Shown in pieces: positions 23,401 to 35,168 of a stretch of 64,000 bases of DNA. Position numbers and translations under genes: made by a program. The notes beneath the pieces were generated by a model that saw only the letters and a list, made by a program, of their open reading frames with translations, was not told where the DNA came from and did not search any database. The stretch is from Tuctoria greenei. Lineage: Eukaryota > Streptophyta > Magnoliopsida > Poales > Poaceae. Position 1 is the first letter of the stretch; each line of letters begins with the position of its first letter. The DNA lies in NCBI GenBank assembly GCA_036927565.1, contig JAYESD010000001.1, forward strand, positions 5,766,001-5,830,000, read 5' to 3'.

Positions 23401-23799
23401 TTCCCTAGACATTCTGATTTCATGATACCCAGAATATGCATCTAGGAAACACAGTAATTCACACCCAGAGGTGGAATCCACTATCTGATCTATTCTCGGT
23501 AGTAAGAATGGATCTTTTGGACATGCCTTATTTAGTGTTGTGTAGTCAATACACATCTGAAGCTTCCCGCCGGCCTTGGGCACAACGACTGGGTTTCCCA
23601 GCCATTTTGGATGGAAGACTTCTCGGATGAATCCAGCTTCGAGCAGCTTCTTCACTTCTTGTCGAATGAAGTTCTGTCGCTCCACGGATTGCTTCTGAGG
23701 CTTCTGATGCACGGGCCAGGCATCAGGGTTGATCTTCAGATTGTGCTCAATCACTTCCCTGGGGATCCCAGGCATTTGTGATGGTTGCCAGGCCAACAC
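20437..23799 (-). pseudogene. pol of element D: RT, two RNase H domains, integrase
   Basis: RT occupies 23,799-22,975. Its active-site motif reads YVND (codon 23,248-23,250) instead of YVDD, so a metal-binding aspartate is lost. A connection piece follows (22,938-22,705). The 746-codon frame 22,677-20,437 starts with a repeat-derived insert, then has RNase H and a second archaeal-type RNase H (YFDES...GDSQL). In the second RNase H the usual AEYEAL reads EKYEAL, apparently losing the catalytic glutamate. It continues with the H2C2 zinc finger (HGGECGNH...CEAC) and the integrase core with D (GMDIL), D (ITDNG) and E (QAERANAEI). Stops or shifts at 22,975, 22,705 and about 22,680 break the polyprotein. 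This copy cannot reverse-transcribe. Confidence 0.88.
22499..22745 (-). repeat. Minisatellite inside pol of element D
   Basis: About five copies of a 40-60 bp unit centred on ACCCTCCCGGAGGGGTC. Each core can form a small hairpin. On the minus strand they encode DPSGRVRV-like repeats at the start of the RNase H reading frame. The unit is not part of any normal Gypsy polyprotein. Confidence 0.65.
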
Positions 23800-23997
23800 G
23801 TCGACATTAGCCCGGAGGAAAGTGATGAGCGCAAGTTCCTATTTCTCGTTCAATCCCCCCGATATATGGGTGGTATGAGCGGCATCGGAACCGATTTGGA
23901 TGACTTTGACGGGAATGTCGGTGTCGCCGCTTGGCTGCACACGAGGTGCACAAGTCGAGCCTCGCTGACGAATGCTCGGGGGTTTTGGAGCTTGCTC

Positions 23998-26270
23998 CTA
24001 TCTGGAGTCCTCCTCTTGCGCCGTAGTAAGCGCATGGAGTTCTTCCAGAGCAGTTACTCCAGCAGTGCGATATCCACGGATCCGGAGAACGCCTACTGGT
24101 GTTGGCATCTTTAACACCAAGTAACCATAATGAGCAGCTGCCATGAATTTGTACAAGGCAGGCCTACCGAAGATGGCATTGAAGGGTAAGTTGATCTGAG
24201 CAACGTCAAAGACCAACTTCTCGGTGCGATACTTCTCCCGGGTCCCGAAGGTAATGGGGAGGGTAATAGCACCGAGTGGGGTAATGGATCCCGGACCTAC
24301 TCTGGAGAAAGGTCGGGAGGGGTGAAGATCCGAAGGTCGGAGCTGAAGCTTGGTAAAAGCTTTGAAGCTTATGAGGTTGAGCCTCGAACCTCCATCTACC
24401 ATAACATGGTGGAGCTGTATGTTATTGATGGTAGGAGATACCATCAAAGGTAACTGGCCTGCTCCAACCATGCTTCGAGGGTAGTCCGAAGCATCAAAAG
24501 TGATGGTTGTGTCCATCCACTTTCGATGAGGCTCCACCCTGGTTGTAGGAGCTACAGCAGCCATGTCCCGACGCATTGTCTTGAGGATGCGGCGGGAGGT
24601 GATGTCCCATGATCCACCAAAAATGGTGTTCATGGTTTTCCGACGCTCGTTGTCAGAGACGTCGGAATCATCGTCGACGAAGGTGTAAACGACCTTCAGG
24701 ACCTTTTTAGGATCATGAAAACCTAACTCCTCTTCAGCCGGAGCTTCGTCAACTTTTTGTTTTCCTTCCCTATGTCGGAAAGGAACTTCTTCCCGGCGCT
24801 TGTTATAGCTCTCGGCAAGGTTTTGGACCTCCCGGCAGTCTTCCAAACTGTGGCTGTCCGTTTTGTGAATTGGACACCACACCTTGGGTTTGCCACCGTC
24901 TTCAGAAGACGGTCGAGGTCGCTTCTCGGGGCGTGGCCCCCGGCCACCCGGAGCTGCAGCATCTACAGCATTAGATGCACCGGCCGACAGCTTCTTCTTG
25001 CTGTTGGTCTTTCTCTTCTTCTTGCCACCCCCGGAGGTAGTGGCTTCTCCTTTGGAGGATTTCTTGTGATCCTCCGGAGGTGGTTTGGAGTGCATTTTAC
25101 GGCCCTACGCAGCTCTAGCACATTTGTAAGCCAAACTGAAGAGTTCCGTGACACTAGTAATCTCCTTGATCGCCAGTTTCTCCAGCATCTTCTTATCCTG
25201 CACACCGTGTCTAAATGCCACAATGACAGAGGCGCTAGAGATAGAAGGGATAGTGTTTCGTACCTGAGAGAATCTCTGGATGAATGATCGCAGGGATTCT
25301 CCTCCTTTTTGCTCGACTGCAAAAAGGTCCAGTTCGATGCCTGGTCGGGTGTATGAACTCCCGAAGTTGGCGCTGAACTGCCGGCACAACTCCTCCCAAC
25401 TGTTGATGGAGTTGGGTGGAAGGCTCATAAACCAGGATCGGGCGGTCCCAGTTAAAGCCACTGGAAAATAATTGGCCATTACGGCCTTATTTCCTCCAGC
25501 TGTCAGGATAGCAGTGGAGTAAATCTGAAGAAATTCGACGGGATTAACGGTCCGTCAAACTTCTCCGGCAGGTGAGGCCGGAATTTCTGTGGCCACCTGA
25601 CCATACGCAGATGCATGGCCAGGGCTGAACAGCCTCCTCCTACTCCTTCAGGAGCTGGAATGTCCTGAGCTTCTCGTCTTTCACGAGCACGCTTGATATG
25701 GACTCGGCCGTCTTGTTGATGATATTGGCGATCAAGCTCCGCCCGGAGGTCATGAGTTGAAATCCTTGATACCGTGTGAGTGCGTCGTGCCCCAGAGGGC
25801 AACGACGTCACCTGCTGTGATGAAGCACGTCTCCTGTTGTTGGAAACGTGCGGACCAAGTCTGCCAAACAAGGTCCATCGCTGCGATGGGGCCCGTCCTG
25901 AAGGAGGACCCTGGTTGCTGATGTGGTCGACTGCTGCTACAACCAAGTGTTCCACATCGGCCCTCCACTGCTCCAGTGCATCCCGGGATGCATCCGGAGG
26001 TGGTGGGCGCTGAAGAAGAGCACGTGCTGCATGGAGCGCGTGTTCCGGGTTGTCATGATTCGCCGACGCAGTGATTGACGCCGGTGCACCATCGCGTTGC
26101 CCAACTTGATTTGCTGGTGGAGGTGGCGGTGGTGGAAGTGTGACTCCTGCTGGAACCGTGGTTCCTGCTGGTGGCTGCATATTGGAGGGATTGCCCCCAA
26201 GAGCTTGAACAGCGGGATGACCATTGGATGATCCAGCGACTGAGTTCACCATTCTTGAAATCTCAAGTGC
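23998..26270 (-). pseudogene. gag-protease of element D
   Basis: Three minus-strand frames form Gag and protease. 26,288-25,503 is the low-complexity N-terminal part with a proline tract and an Arg-rich end. 25,479-25,105 is the retrotransposon Gag core (TARSWFMSLP...FSANFGSSYTRP). 25,095-23,998 has a basic region, a short CPIHKTDSHSLEDC zinc-binding motif and a pepsin-like protease with VDGGSRLNLIS in place of the usual D[ST]G, followed by IFGRPAL. Two frame breaks (about 25,480-25,500 and 25,096-25,104) interrupt it. The start of the first frame runs slightly into the primer-site region, so the true start is probably the ATG encoding MVNSVAGSSN. Confidence 0.82.
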
Positions 26271-26271
26271 C

Positions 26272-26289
26272 CCTACCTGGCGCGCCAAC
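26272..26289 (-). other. Primer binding site of element D
   Basis: On the minus strand TTGGCGCGCCAGGTAGGG follows the 5' LTR. This is a sequence typical of grass Tat-type Gypsy elements. The priming tRNA is not determined here. Confidence 0.75.
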
Positions 26290-27146
26290 TATCGGTGGTT
26301 TTGATCCGGCAGATCTCCTGACATTACTAAGGTGTTTGCGGAGTTTGAAGTTCGGTGTCGGCGCGCGGAGATTCAAGAAGGTGAAATGTTAAATGACATA
26401 GGAGACACGAAGATTTACGTGGTTCGGGCCGCCTGAGCGTAATACCCTACTCCTTGGGGTGTGTTGGTGTTGTATTGGATGTATGAGCTCAACGTAAGTT
26501 AAGAGTGTAGAGTGAGCGCGTCGAGTCCTCCTCTATGTATCGTCGGCCTGTCCTTTTATAGTACAAGGGCACACCATTACAAGTTAGCCTGGCCCGACAT
26601 GTGGCCCCGACGGTTACTAATATTGATACATATTTGATGCGCTTAATTACCCTTAATAACTGAGTTACGGGCTTTGACAGCACCGTTACTGGTAATTAAG
26701 GTCGTCCGATCGTGTGTCATTAATATAGTATTAATGACACTTAATCGGGTCTTGAAGTCCTTGATTCCCCTTTGAAGATCCGGAGTTGTTGTGGAGTCTT
26801 CCGGAGGTTGGAGGCTGAAGATCTGACGGTTAGACACGTGGCAGCTCTGGAGCATACTGTGGGGAAGATATAGGTCCGGTGCCACCTGACACGTGTGAGT
26901 TCTGGAGCTTTCCTCAGTCTGGGGTTAGGTCTGGGGGTGCCGTTATGGTACATAGCCCGGAGCTTCCCCTTGTGGGCGGTAGCTCCGGTTTGATAGTACA
27001 CATGGCGACCCTGGGACTAACCATGTTGGGGAAGCGGGTCCGGTTATGTCTGACATGTGGGCCTCCGAAGGTCTTCAAATCAAGAAGATGACATTCCGTT
27101 GAGATCTTTGCAATCTCAAGGGGTATCGGTTCCCAGGGTACCGACA
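26290..27146 (-). repeat. 5' LTR of element D
   Basis: It is 857 bp, with the same ends as the 3' LTR. The minus-strand TATA box (CTATAAAAGG) is at about 26,552-26,561. Element B sequence resumes at 27,147 with the 5-bp flank AGCTC. Confidence 0.88.
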
Positions 27147-28130
27147 AGCTCGCTTGAAGAACTTCTTGAGTATTCCTTGTGTTTCTGACTTATCATGCAA
27201 AAAGAAAGCCCAAGTGAAGCGAGAAAAATCATCAACAGCTACTAAACCATATTTGTTACTGCTGATGCTTATGTAGGCAATTGGACCAAATAAGTCCATG
27301 TGAAGTAGCTCGAGCGGTATTGTTGTAGTCATGACGTTCTTGGCGGGGTGAGGTGCTCCAAGTTGCTTCCCGGCTTGGAACGCGCTACAAGGCATATCTT
27401 TCTCAAACACAACATCCTTTAAACCTCGGATGTGATCGCCCTTGAGGAGTTTTTGAAGGTTCCTCATACCAACATGCGCTAGCCGTCTATGCCACAACCA
27501 ACCCATGTTGATCTTTGCAATCAAGCATGTGTCAAGTTCGGCTTTATCCTTGTTGAAGTCAACAATATAGAGCTTTTCCTTTAACATACCCTTGAATGCA
27601 ATGGAACCATCACTCCTCCTAGAAACGGTCACACGCTCATTAGTGAACAAGCAATTATAACCTTTGTCACATAATTGAGATATGGACAACAGGTTATAAT
27701 CTAAGGAATCTACATGTTATACGTGAGAAAGAGTGTGTTGTGGTGATATGGCAATTTTACCGGTACCGAGCACCTTTCCTTAACTATTGTCTCCGAAGTA
27801 GATGCCCTCGCTTGGATCCTCATTTGCTTCATATTCAACGAACATCCTTCTTTCTCTGGTCATATGGTTGGTGCAGCCACTGTCTAGCACCCATTTGGAT
27901 CCACTGGAGGAATAGGCCTGCAAAAACAAATTATGCCTTGGTTTTAGGTACCCAAGCTTGCTTGGGTCCTCTTAGGTTAGTCACGAGGGATTTGGGCACC
28001 CACACATGAGATTTGGTGTTCTCATGGCGTAGCCCAACATAATGAGCATAAACCTTTCCATAATTACTTCTCGTTAAGACATAAGATGCATCGAAAGTTC
28101 TGAATAGTAACTTTTGTTGTGTATACACAT
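27147..28130 (-). pseudogene. Copia element B pol, part 2: integrase N-terminal half, protease, Gag tail
   Basis: On the minus strand it reads the Gag C-terminal remnant DASYVL...VWVPKTKA (28,128-27,931), protease with broken frame (about 27,925-27,700), GAG-pre-integrase with RRLAHVGMRNLQKLLKGDH, and the first part of the integrase core to the D insertion at 27,147. The Gln at MRNLQ and the Tyr at NKYGLV show the ancestral residues that became stops in element A. A stop near 27,718 and one near 27,781 interrupt it. Confidence 0.85.
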
Positions 28131-28182
28131 GACTAGTCTGGGAGGCCAGACTTGTCCGGACCCTGACCGGATTAGTCCGGCG
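28130..28182. promoter_or_regulatory. Palindrome cluster in the gag-pol spacer of element B
   Basis: Three degenerate copies of the CGGACTAGTCCG family lie at the position matching 8,192-8,265 in element A. Confidence 0.5.
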
Positions 28183-28238
28183 GTCATGCGTGTTGTACTT
28201 ATTAATTTTTTATTTTCCAGTTTGGAAGACTCATCCCT

Positions 28239-30332
28239 TTACAAAGACATTGCTATCCCTGTTATTCTTATGGCTTCTAGCTTTTTGCTTTTCACCATAA
28301 GAGTAACCAATGCATATTTGAAATTTGGAGGTCTTGTGACCAAGTATGCACTACGTGCATATTTGATCTTCTCCTTGTCAAATATGCCAGTTTGTGCAGG
28401 ATGCTTGTCCTTGGTGGGGAGTGACTTGTCTTTCAAACTGTTGTCAATTTTACCACATGTACAAGTAGAAACAACTTCATTTTTAATGGGTTGAGAAGGT
28501 GAACTTGAAGAGGATGAAGGGTCACCTTGCTTGAGTGACTCAACTTGCACTTAAAGGATCTTGTTAACCTTGATTAGGTTAGCAAGTTCTTCCTTGATTG
28601 CAGCATTTGAGTCGTTTAACTCCAAGCAAGCTTCCTTGCTTGAAGCTAACTCAACCTCTAGTGACTTGCTTCGCTCCTTTTCAAGCTCTAGAAGTTTGTC
28701 AAGTTCGACATATTCCTCCTTTTGGGAGACAATAATGTCTTCTTGACGGTGTATTAACCTCTCCTTCTCAACAAGTTGATCAAGTAAAAATTTCATTTTA
28801 GTGGCTGTTTTCTTATCTAATCCAATAAGCATATCTTCATTATCACTAGCAATGTTGCTATCACTATAATAGGAATGCATGGAGGAGGGTTTTGTCGTTA
28901 CCTTGCGTTTACCTTCCTTTGCCATGAGGCAAGTGTCGTTCCCCTTCCATGCGTCGAGTGTGGGGAAAAGAGTAGACTTCTTGGATGTCTTATCGATGGC
29001 TATGCTAGCCATCTCTTCTTCTGATGATGATGAGGACTCATCATTTGAGTCCCACTCTTTCCCTATGTGCGCTTGTTCGGCTTGTTTCTTCTTCTTGAAC
29101 AATTTCTTGGGTTGAGGCTTGGCTTCTTTAGTCTTCTTCTTGTTCACTTCATATGGGCAATCAACTATAAAGTGACTATATTCACCACAATTATAGCATG
29201 CCCGCCTCAACTTTGGCTTTGTTCTTTCCTTGTATTTTCCTTCACTTGACTTTGCGCCATGTCTCTTCTTCATCATTTTCTTGAATTTCTTTATGAATAG
29301 TATCAGGTCATCTTCATCCAAATCACTGCTCTCATCGTCACCGTCTTCCTCTAATTGAGCTTCTCGTGATTCTTTAGATAAGGGCTTGAGGGTGGACTTC
29401 AAGGCGACCCCTTTATTCTTTGTCGAGGTAAGGTCGGCAATTTCCTTGACATGCTTCGCTTGCTTCTCCATCATCTCAAAATTGATGATTTTCCCAAGTA
29501 GCTCATCCGGAGTCATTCTCTTGTATCCGGGGCTTTCTCTAATCATGGAGCATAAGGTGACGTTGCGAGGCATGAAAGCTCTAAGGATGAGCTTCACCAC
29601 CTCGTGGTCGTTCCACTTCTTGCTTCCGTAAGATTGAACCTTGTTGACTAGCGTCTTAAGTCTGTTGTACATATCTTGAGGTGACTCATCTTCTTCGATT
29701 GCGAATCTTACCAATTCGCCCTCGATCATTTCGATCTTCGCTTCACGCACATGACGATCACCTTCATGTGCAGTTTGTAATGTGTCCCAGATCTCCTTAG
29801 AAATCTCGAGTCCATACACCTTGGTGAACTCGTCCCGACTGAGCGAAGAGGTAATAACTACCGCGGCTTGAGCATTTCGATGAATTGTCTGCTCTTGGCT
29901 TGGTGTGAGCTCTTCGTCGTCGTTAGGGATATCTATCCCTGTGCACACAATATGCCATAAACTTGGATTGAGAGATATTATATGCATTTTCATATTCTGC
30001 CTCCACATTGAGTAATCACTTCCATCGAAGTGTGGGGCTTTTCCTAGAGGGATAGATAAATAATGATTATTGCTAGAATTAAGACGATCATAGTTGAAAG
30101 GATATCGGGAGTAGTCGGTGTGACTACTCCCCTTCTTCTTCTTTTCATCTTCGACTTTCACTTTCCCTTTGGAGAGAGTCTTCTTTCTTAGGAGCGCCTT
30201 TAGTTCAAGCGTCTCCTCATCATCATCCTCGAAGTCTTGAATGGCTTCGAGGAGCTTTTCAACTTTCTGATTCTTGTCATCATCAACCTTCTCTTGGTTG
30301 TTGCTCTTGTGTACGTCCTTCATGTTCGACAT
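28239..30332 (-). pseudogene. gag of element B
   Basis: A 593-codon frame starts at ATG 30,332 and ends at a TAA (28,551-28,553), where element A has a glutamate codon (VNKILEVQVE). The same frame continues to 28,239. The domains match element A: acidic N-terminus, copia Gag core, CCHC knuckle (CYNCGEYSHFIVDC) and coiled coil. B keeps an acidic linker of about 45 residues before the knuckle (containing KEADLTSTKNKG-like sequence and a DESSDLDEDD stretch) that A lacks. A palindrome cluster of three copies follows at 28,130-28,182. Element B's gag could give only a C-terminally shortened protein. Confidence 0.85.
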
Positions 30333-30370
30333 GATCTCTTCGAGTGATTAGTCTCTTTCTTGAAGAACCC

Positions 30371-30382
30371 GCTCTGATACCA
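30371..30382 (-). other. Primer binding site of element B
   Basis: The minus strand reads TGGTATCAGAGC two bases after the LTR, as in element A. Confidence 0.9.
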
Positions 30383-30585
30383 ATTGAATGTGGCCCAGAG
30401 GGGGGTGAATAGGCCTTTTTGAAATTTGTCGGGACCTGCAACACTTAACCACCAGATCAAAACTTGAGATATCGGACTAGTCCGGTAAAGTGCGGACTAG
30501 TCCGGTGTATATCGACTAAGTTAATCAAGTTTGATCAATTAATTTGATTCTAGGATGTATGCAGCAGAAATATACTTGTGATTTA

Positions 30586-30985
30586 GGGATGTGTTTGGTT
30601 GGGAGTCAAAGTGGGATGGGATGGATCTATCCCAGTTTTTAGGGATGGGATGATCCCTTTTTCTGTTTGTCTAGAGGGATGGGACGATCCCTGTTTCTTT
30701 TTTGTTTTGTGGGATGGTGTGGGACGGAATGGTCCCGTCTCTTGTTTGAATTAAAGGATGGGACAAAGACATGTGAGTATGAGTACTTCTGGAAGGCCGC
30801 GCACCTGTCTCCACGGAGGTGGGACGGATCCATCCCCATGTTTTCGGTGGGATGGTTCCATCCCGCATCTGGGTGGAATATTCTCTTTTGAGGGATGACT
30901 CCATCCCACATGTCTCCAAACCAAACAACAGAAAAGTGGGATCGTCCCGTCCCATCCCACTATATCCCTCGAACCAAACACAACC
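30586..30985. mobile_element. Non-autonomous DNA transposon (MITE-like) inside the LTR of element B
   Basis: This 400-bp stretch is absent from both LTRs of element A. Its ends are inverted: GGGATGTGTTTGGTT at the left, and GGTTGTGTTTGGTT as the reverse complement of the right end. TA lies on both sides. The interior is rich in GGGATGG and its complement, so it folds readily, and it has no coding capacity. The terminal GTGTTTGGTT is common in grass MITEs. The superfamily is not certain. Confidence 0.7.
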
Positions 30986-31599
30986 TAGGTGTTGCACAAT
31001 TATGGACTAGGATATATCAAAATTCAATCTTATACCTAATGATTCAACGTAAAGTAAGCAATATTGATTCAAACCCTAAATTATTGTGATGAATAAGAAC
31101 GATGAACACAAAGCAAGAACACAAACAATTTATCCCGTGGTTCTGCTTCCACAGAGGCAACCTACATCCACGTTGAGGAGTCCACAAAAGGACCGGGTCT
31201 TCTCCAACCATACCCTCATTGGATCGCCACGAAGGCCAATCCTCTTCTCTTATCACAAAGGGTAAATAACCGAATTCAAGGGGCCTTCTCACACGTTGAG
31301 GGCTCCCCTAGATTACAATGACAACTCCACCAAGAACACACTCAAAAGATTACAATGAAAATCACAGGAGTGTGTTAGGGAATCAAACCAAGAGCTCAAG
31401 AGTGATGAAACGTGTCTCTCCAATGTTTCGAAGTGTATCCTCAAAGGATTGATCTTTGTGGCTTTTGATTTCGTGGAGAGATGTGTTTTTGAGGCTCTTG
31501 GAAGGTGTGACGACGCTAGGGTTCGAGAGAGATTAAAGTTGGGCCGTGCACCTCTATTTATATGGGGTTTCTAAAAGTGACTGTTGGGGTTTAGAAAGA

Positions 31600-32085
31600 T
31601 CGGACTAGTCCGTGGTGGACAGAGGACTAGTCCGGTGTACTGTGTGTAGCAAACCCTAAGTGTCCTGAAATATCAGACTAGTCCGGCTAGGAGCGGACTT
31701 GTCCGATTTCGCTTCTGGAAATCTTCGGACTAGTCCGATAGACATCAGACTTGCCCGGACAGTGAAACCCTAAGTGGTTATGAGGACAAGTCCGCACTTG
31801 GAGGACTTGTCCGATTTAGGTCAGAGAGTTTTTCGGACTAGTCCGTGACAATATCGGACTTGTTCGATTTAGATCAGAATGATATCGAACTAGTCCGTTG
31901 AGTGATCGGACTTGTCCGATTTTGTGCAGCTTGTGAAGTGTTTTGAGGACTAGTCTGCACTGGGGAGGACTAGTCCGATTCTAGTCATAGAGATATCGAA
32001 CTAGTCCGTGGTGATATCAGACTTGTCCGATCTTGTGCAGAGAGAGACATCGGACTAGTCCGGAGTCAGTCAGACTAGTCCGGTC
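31600..32085. promoter_or_regulatory. Palindrome array in U3 of the element B LTR
   Basis: About 17 copies of CGGACTAGTCCG or its TTG/AAG variants lie upstream of the minus-strand TATA box, in the same layout as element A. Individual copies have diverged between the elements, but the number and order are largely kept. Confidence 0.68.
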
Positions 32086-32760
32086 TTGTATATATTTGTG
32101 CAATGTGTGTGTTTATTTGCGTTTGAGCTCTTGGGGTGTGTTTCCTTAGCACACTCCACACACAATGATCTACTACTCTTGTTCCTTGAGCTCTTCTCCA
32201 TATTGCTCCTCATTCTCCCTTATTTTTGGCACTTTGCTTGTTTTCAACTTAAAACATGTGCTCATCTCAACAAAGTAGTTAGGATCTCATTTGCTTGTCA
32301 TAAATCATCCAAAACCCACAAGGGATTCCTAGATGCACTTTCATGAAGACATCCTGCGGTCAAGTGGTAGATGTGCCCAGCCAACTAAACACATCTACCA
32401 AGGGGCCTCTAAGGAGGTTCCATAGGCAGGAAGTCAACAGACAACACTTCGTCCATATCAATTGTGCAATCGTTGGTCCTCAAAAACTAACGAGCTCGAC
32501 AAAAGTTCCGCAAACCCTTACGCAGCTAAGGACTCGGAACAATAGTTGAGAAGCGCAAAGACAAGCCAAGAAGTCAAACACAAATTCAGATTCATTAAAG
32601 AATATTTACAAAGGGGCGAAACCCGGATACAAAGACGGGCTGCCAGCCTTAGTCCCTGGCGAATTGCACGACGACATGTTTGGCAACATTCTTGACTTCT
32701 CCCGCTGCCGTCTCCTTGCGCTCTTCAAAGGGACCTTCAAAAACTGGCTCCAGTGGCAGA

Positions 32761-35168
32761 TCAGGGTACCGGCTCCAGTAGCACACCAGGACATGGGATG
32801 CCACCATCTCCGCCACCGCCCATCTCCAGCTCCTTGCTCTCCTTCTGGTATTGCGCCTTTGCCTCGGCGATCCTGGACCTCAGAAGGTCCTCCCAGACTT
32901 GGAGGCGCTCGCCCTCAGCATGCAACTTCTCCCATTCCGCGACGAGATCTCCCTGCACTCGACAGAGATTGGGTTGCACAAGGAGGATGTTGGACTGCGT
33001 TGAGTCCATGATGTCGGAGAGGCACTCTGGCTTTGCTGAAGTTATGGAAGGCCGCCCGATGATCATCTCGGGGACCTCTTCCTCCCGAAGCGGCGAAGGC
33101 GACGCCACCAGTACTGGAGCCCTTATCCTCGGAGACCGAGTAGGAGTGGCGGTGCAGCCCGGAGCGACGGCGTCACCATCACCCAAGGAGCCGCCCTCCG
33201 GATCAGCAGCAGCGGAGGCCAAGCCCTCAGCCCCCTGAGCCGACTCCGACATTACCTCTGGCGTGATGGCTGAAGGTGCCTCCGACACGACAACTGGAGA
33301 CGCGGCCGGAGAACCTTCACTTCCCGCGCGGAGTACGGACGCTGGAGCAGCACTCTCCTGAGCCGGCTTGGCTGTCTGCTTCGCCGAAACAGCCGTAGCC
33401 TCCTGGGTCGATGTCGAAGTGCTCCGGGACACTACCCCCGACGGTAAGGGTGTCACAACAGCCGACGTGGTCCTGCAAATCAAAATCAAGGCCTGATGAA
33501 CCAACAAAAGCAGGTGAGATAACAAAGCAAGCGTTGGTAAGAATGCCTTACCAGCGTCCCCGGAAGCTCAGCGAGCCTCCACCTTCGGCGGCCCTGAAGC
33601 CGCAGGCCCTGACGATGGCATGGCAGGCGAGGCCGTCCCGGTCAGGCCCCCACAAAAACCACCAGCAACGCCGCCACCCAGCATTGGAGTATCTCCACCG
33701 ACCCCAACAGAGCCACTCCTAGAGCCTCCTCCCGAGCTGTCGCCGACGTCGGCCCCAGGCCTCTTGGCCTGAGGCTTCGTAGGCATAACTCTCCTGGATC
33801 CCCCTGTGGCACCTTAGACTGCGCTGGCAGCGGGGATGCTCGACGGTGTGCCCTCCACAAACGTTGGTGGAGTCACCGCTTCACAGGCTGAGCCTCCCCC
33901 CGAAGAACCGCCGACACCCAATGCTGAGGAGGGGCACACTGGAGGATGTTGACTTGGAGCGAAGGCCACCTGTGGAGGTTCCTTCAGCGGCGACCAGGGC
34001 GCTTTTCCCTCACAACCTCAACTGCCACCGACTTCCCCTTCCCCGTGTCAGGGACCGGCGCCTTCCCCTTGCCTGTGTCAGGGACTGAAGCCTTGCCCTT
34101 CCCTCCGATAGAGGGTGTGTCCTGCGCCCTTGAAGCTTCGGAGCCTGGAGCAGGTGCGAACTCTTGTGGAGGGTTGATGATGGACAACCCCCGACTCTCA
34201 TCACCATCCTGCCGTGGCACAAGACCGATCGCGTCCAGGTTGGGCATCTCTTTCAGAATCTTCATCCGAGGGCCCCGATCCGTGCAAAGCGATGGGCAAG
34301 ACCGTGGGAGGACGAATAAGTCTTACGACAGCGGGTCGTCGCACGCCTTGGACATTACATCAAACACCTCTTGCGGGGTCATCTCCGTGTCGTGACCCCT
34401 CACCAACCTGGTGCCATCCTAAAGCCCAAAGTAGAGCCATGTAGGATGGCAACGATGCTGGAGGGGGGCCAGGCATCGGTGAACGAAGTCCGCCATCACC
34501 GCCAGCTCTGACAGGCCATGGTCCGCCAAGAATCGAATCCTCTCCATCACCGAAGTATACGCTGGCTCTAGCTCCGAACATTCCTCCCAGGCCGTCTTCC
34601 TAACCGCCGACCAGCCGGTGGGTAGGACCATGCGATCATGGGCGTCGGCGTGCACGATCACCCAGTCGCTCCTCAAGCTAGGCCATTTCACCGAGGAGAG
34701 CGGAGTAATGTACTTGGAGGGGTTGTGCGCCCGACGCTGGAAGTAGTAGGCGTCGAGGAATTTCGCCTTGTTCTTCTTCCTGATACGCCTCAGCACGAAG
34801 AACTTCCAGAACACCAGCACGCACGGGTACACCCCAACGAACATCTCTTAGAAATGCGAGAACACCACCGCCACCACCAGAGAGTTCGACGACAGGTGAT
34901 GAAGGTGGAGCCCAAGGACCTCCAGAATTATCACTAGGAAGGAGGAAACAGGAGGGACGAACCCGAAGTATGCGTACGCCTGGAAGAAGACGATCTCATT
35001 CTCCCCCAACTCTAGTGGCAAGGAGCCGGGACGGATCAAATCCCGCTGCTTCTTGTCCTCCCAGCCAAAAAGGTGCCTCTTGGGTGAGACATCCTTCATC
35101 CGAGAAGGAGGCAGGACTGAGTCCATTGGAGCAGGAGTCGAGAACCTTGAGGGTGAGTAGACGCTCAA
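32761..35168 (-). pseudogene. Antisense ORF remnant of element C (gypsy-type 'Transposase_28' domain)
   Basis: From 35,168 the minus strand encodes the same domain type as element D, with FVPPVSSFLVIILEVLGLHLHHLS, then a stop at 34,848 in place of the conserved Cys of HFCEMFVGV. It continues as 34,844-34,419 with KYITPLSSVKW and WVIVHAD. Further frames (34,265-33,984, with two DTGKGKAPVP-type repeats, and 33,525-32,761, with a coiled-coil end) form the low-complexity tail. A 79-bp intron with GT...AG ends (33,551-33,473) falls where element D has its 77-bp intron and has the same phase. Several stops make it non-functional. Confidence 0.72.

Larger units (their letters stand above)
14085..27146 (-). 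mobile_element. Element D: Tat-like Gypsy LTR retrotransposon, minus strand, nested in B
   Basis: Direct repeats of 859 bp (14,085-14,943) and 857 bp (26,290-27,146) flank the element. Its flanks are AGATC (14,080-14,084) and AGCTC (27,147-27,151), a 5-bp duplication with one change. On the minus strand the order is 5' LTR, primer site, gag, gag/protease, RT, RNase H, a second (archaeal-type) RNase H, integrase, then an antisense ORF on the + strand, a purine tract and the 3' LTR. The two RNase H domains and the extra antisense ORF point to the Tat lineage (RIRE2, Grande, Retand). The LTRs differ at several percent by eye and the genes carry stops, so this copy is old and dead. Confidence 0.9.
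30385..32343 (-). repeat. 5' LTR of element B
   Basis: It starts TGAATGTGGCC and ends GATGCACTTTCA. It aligns along its length with the 1,562-bp LTRs of element A but is longer (1,959 bp) because a 400-bp transposon lies inside it. The minus-strand TATA box is at about 31,553-31,564 and the palindrome array at 31,600-32,085. TGAAG at 32,344-32,348 should be the right copy of its target duplication; the left copy is outside the window. Confidence 0.88.

Noticed and set aside
32753..33238. 161-codon + strand frame in element C
   Set aside because: It is the shadow of the minus-strand antisense ORF tail, which matches element D in layout.
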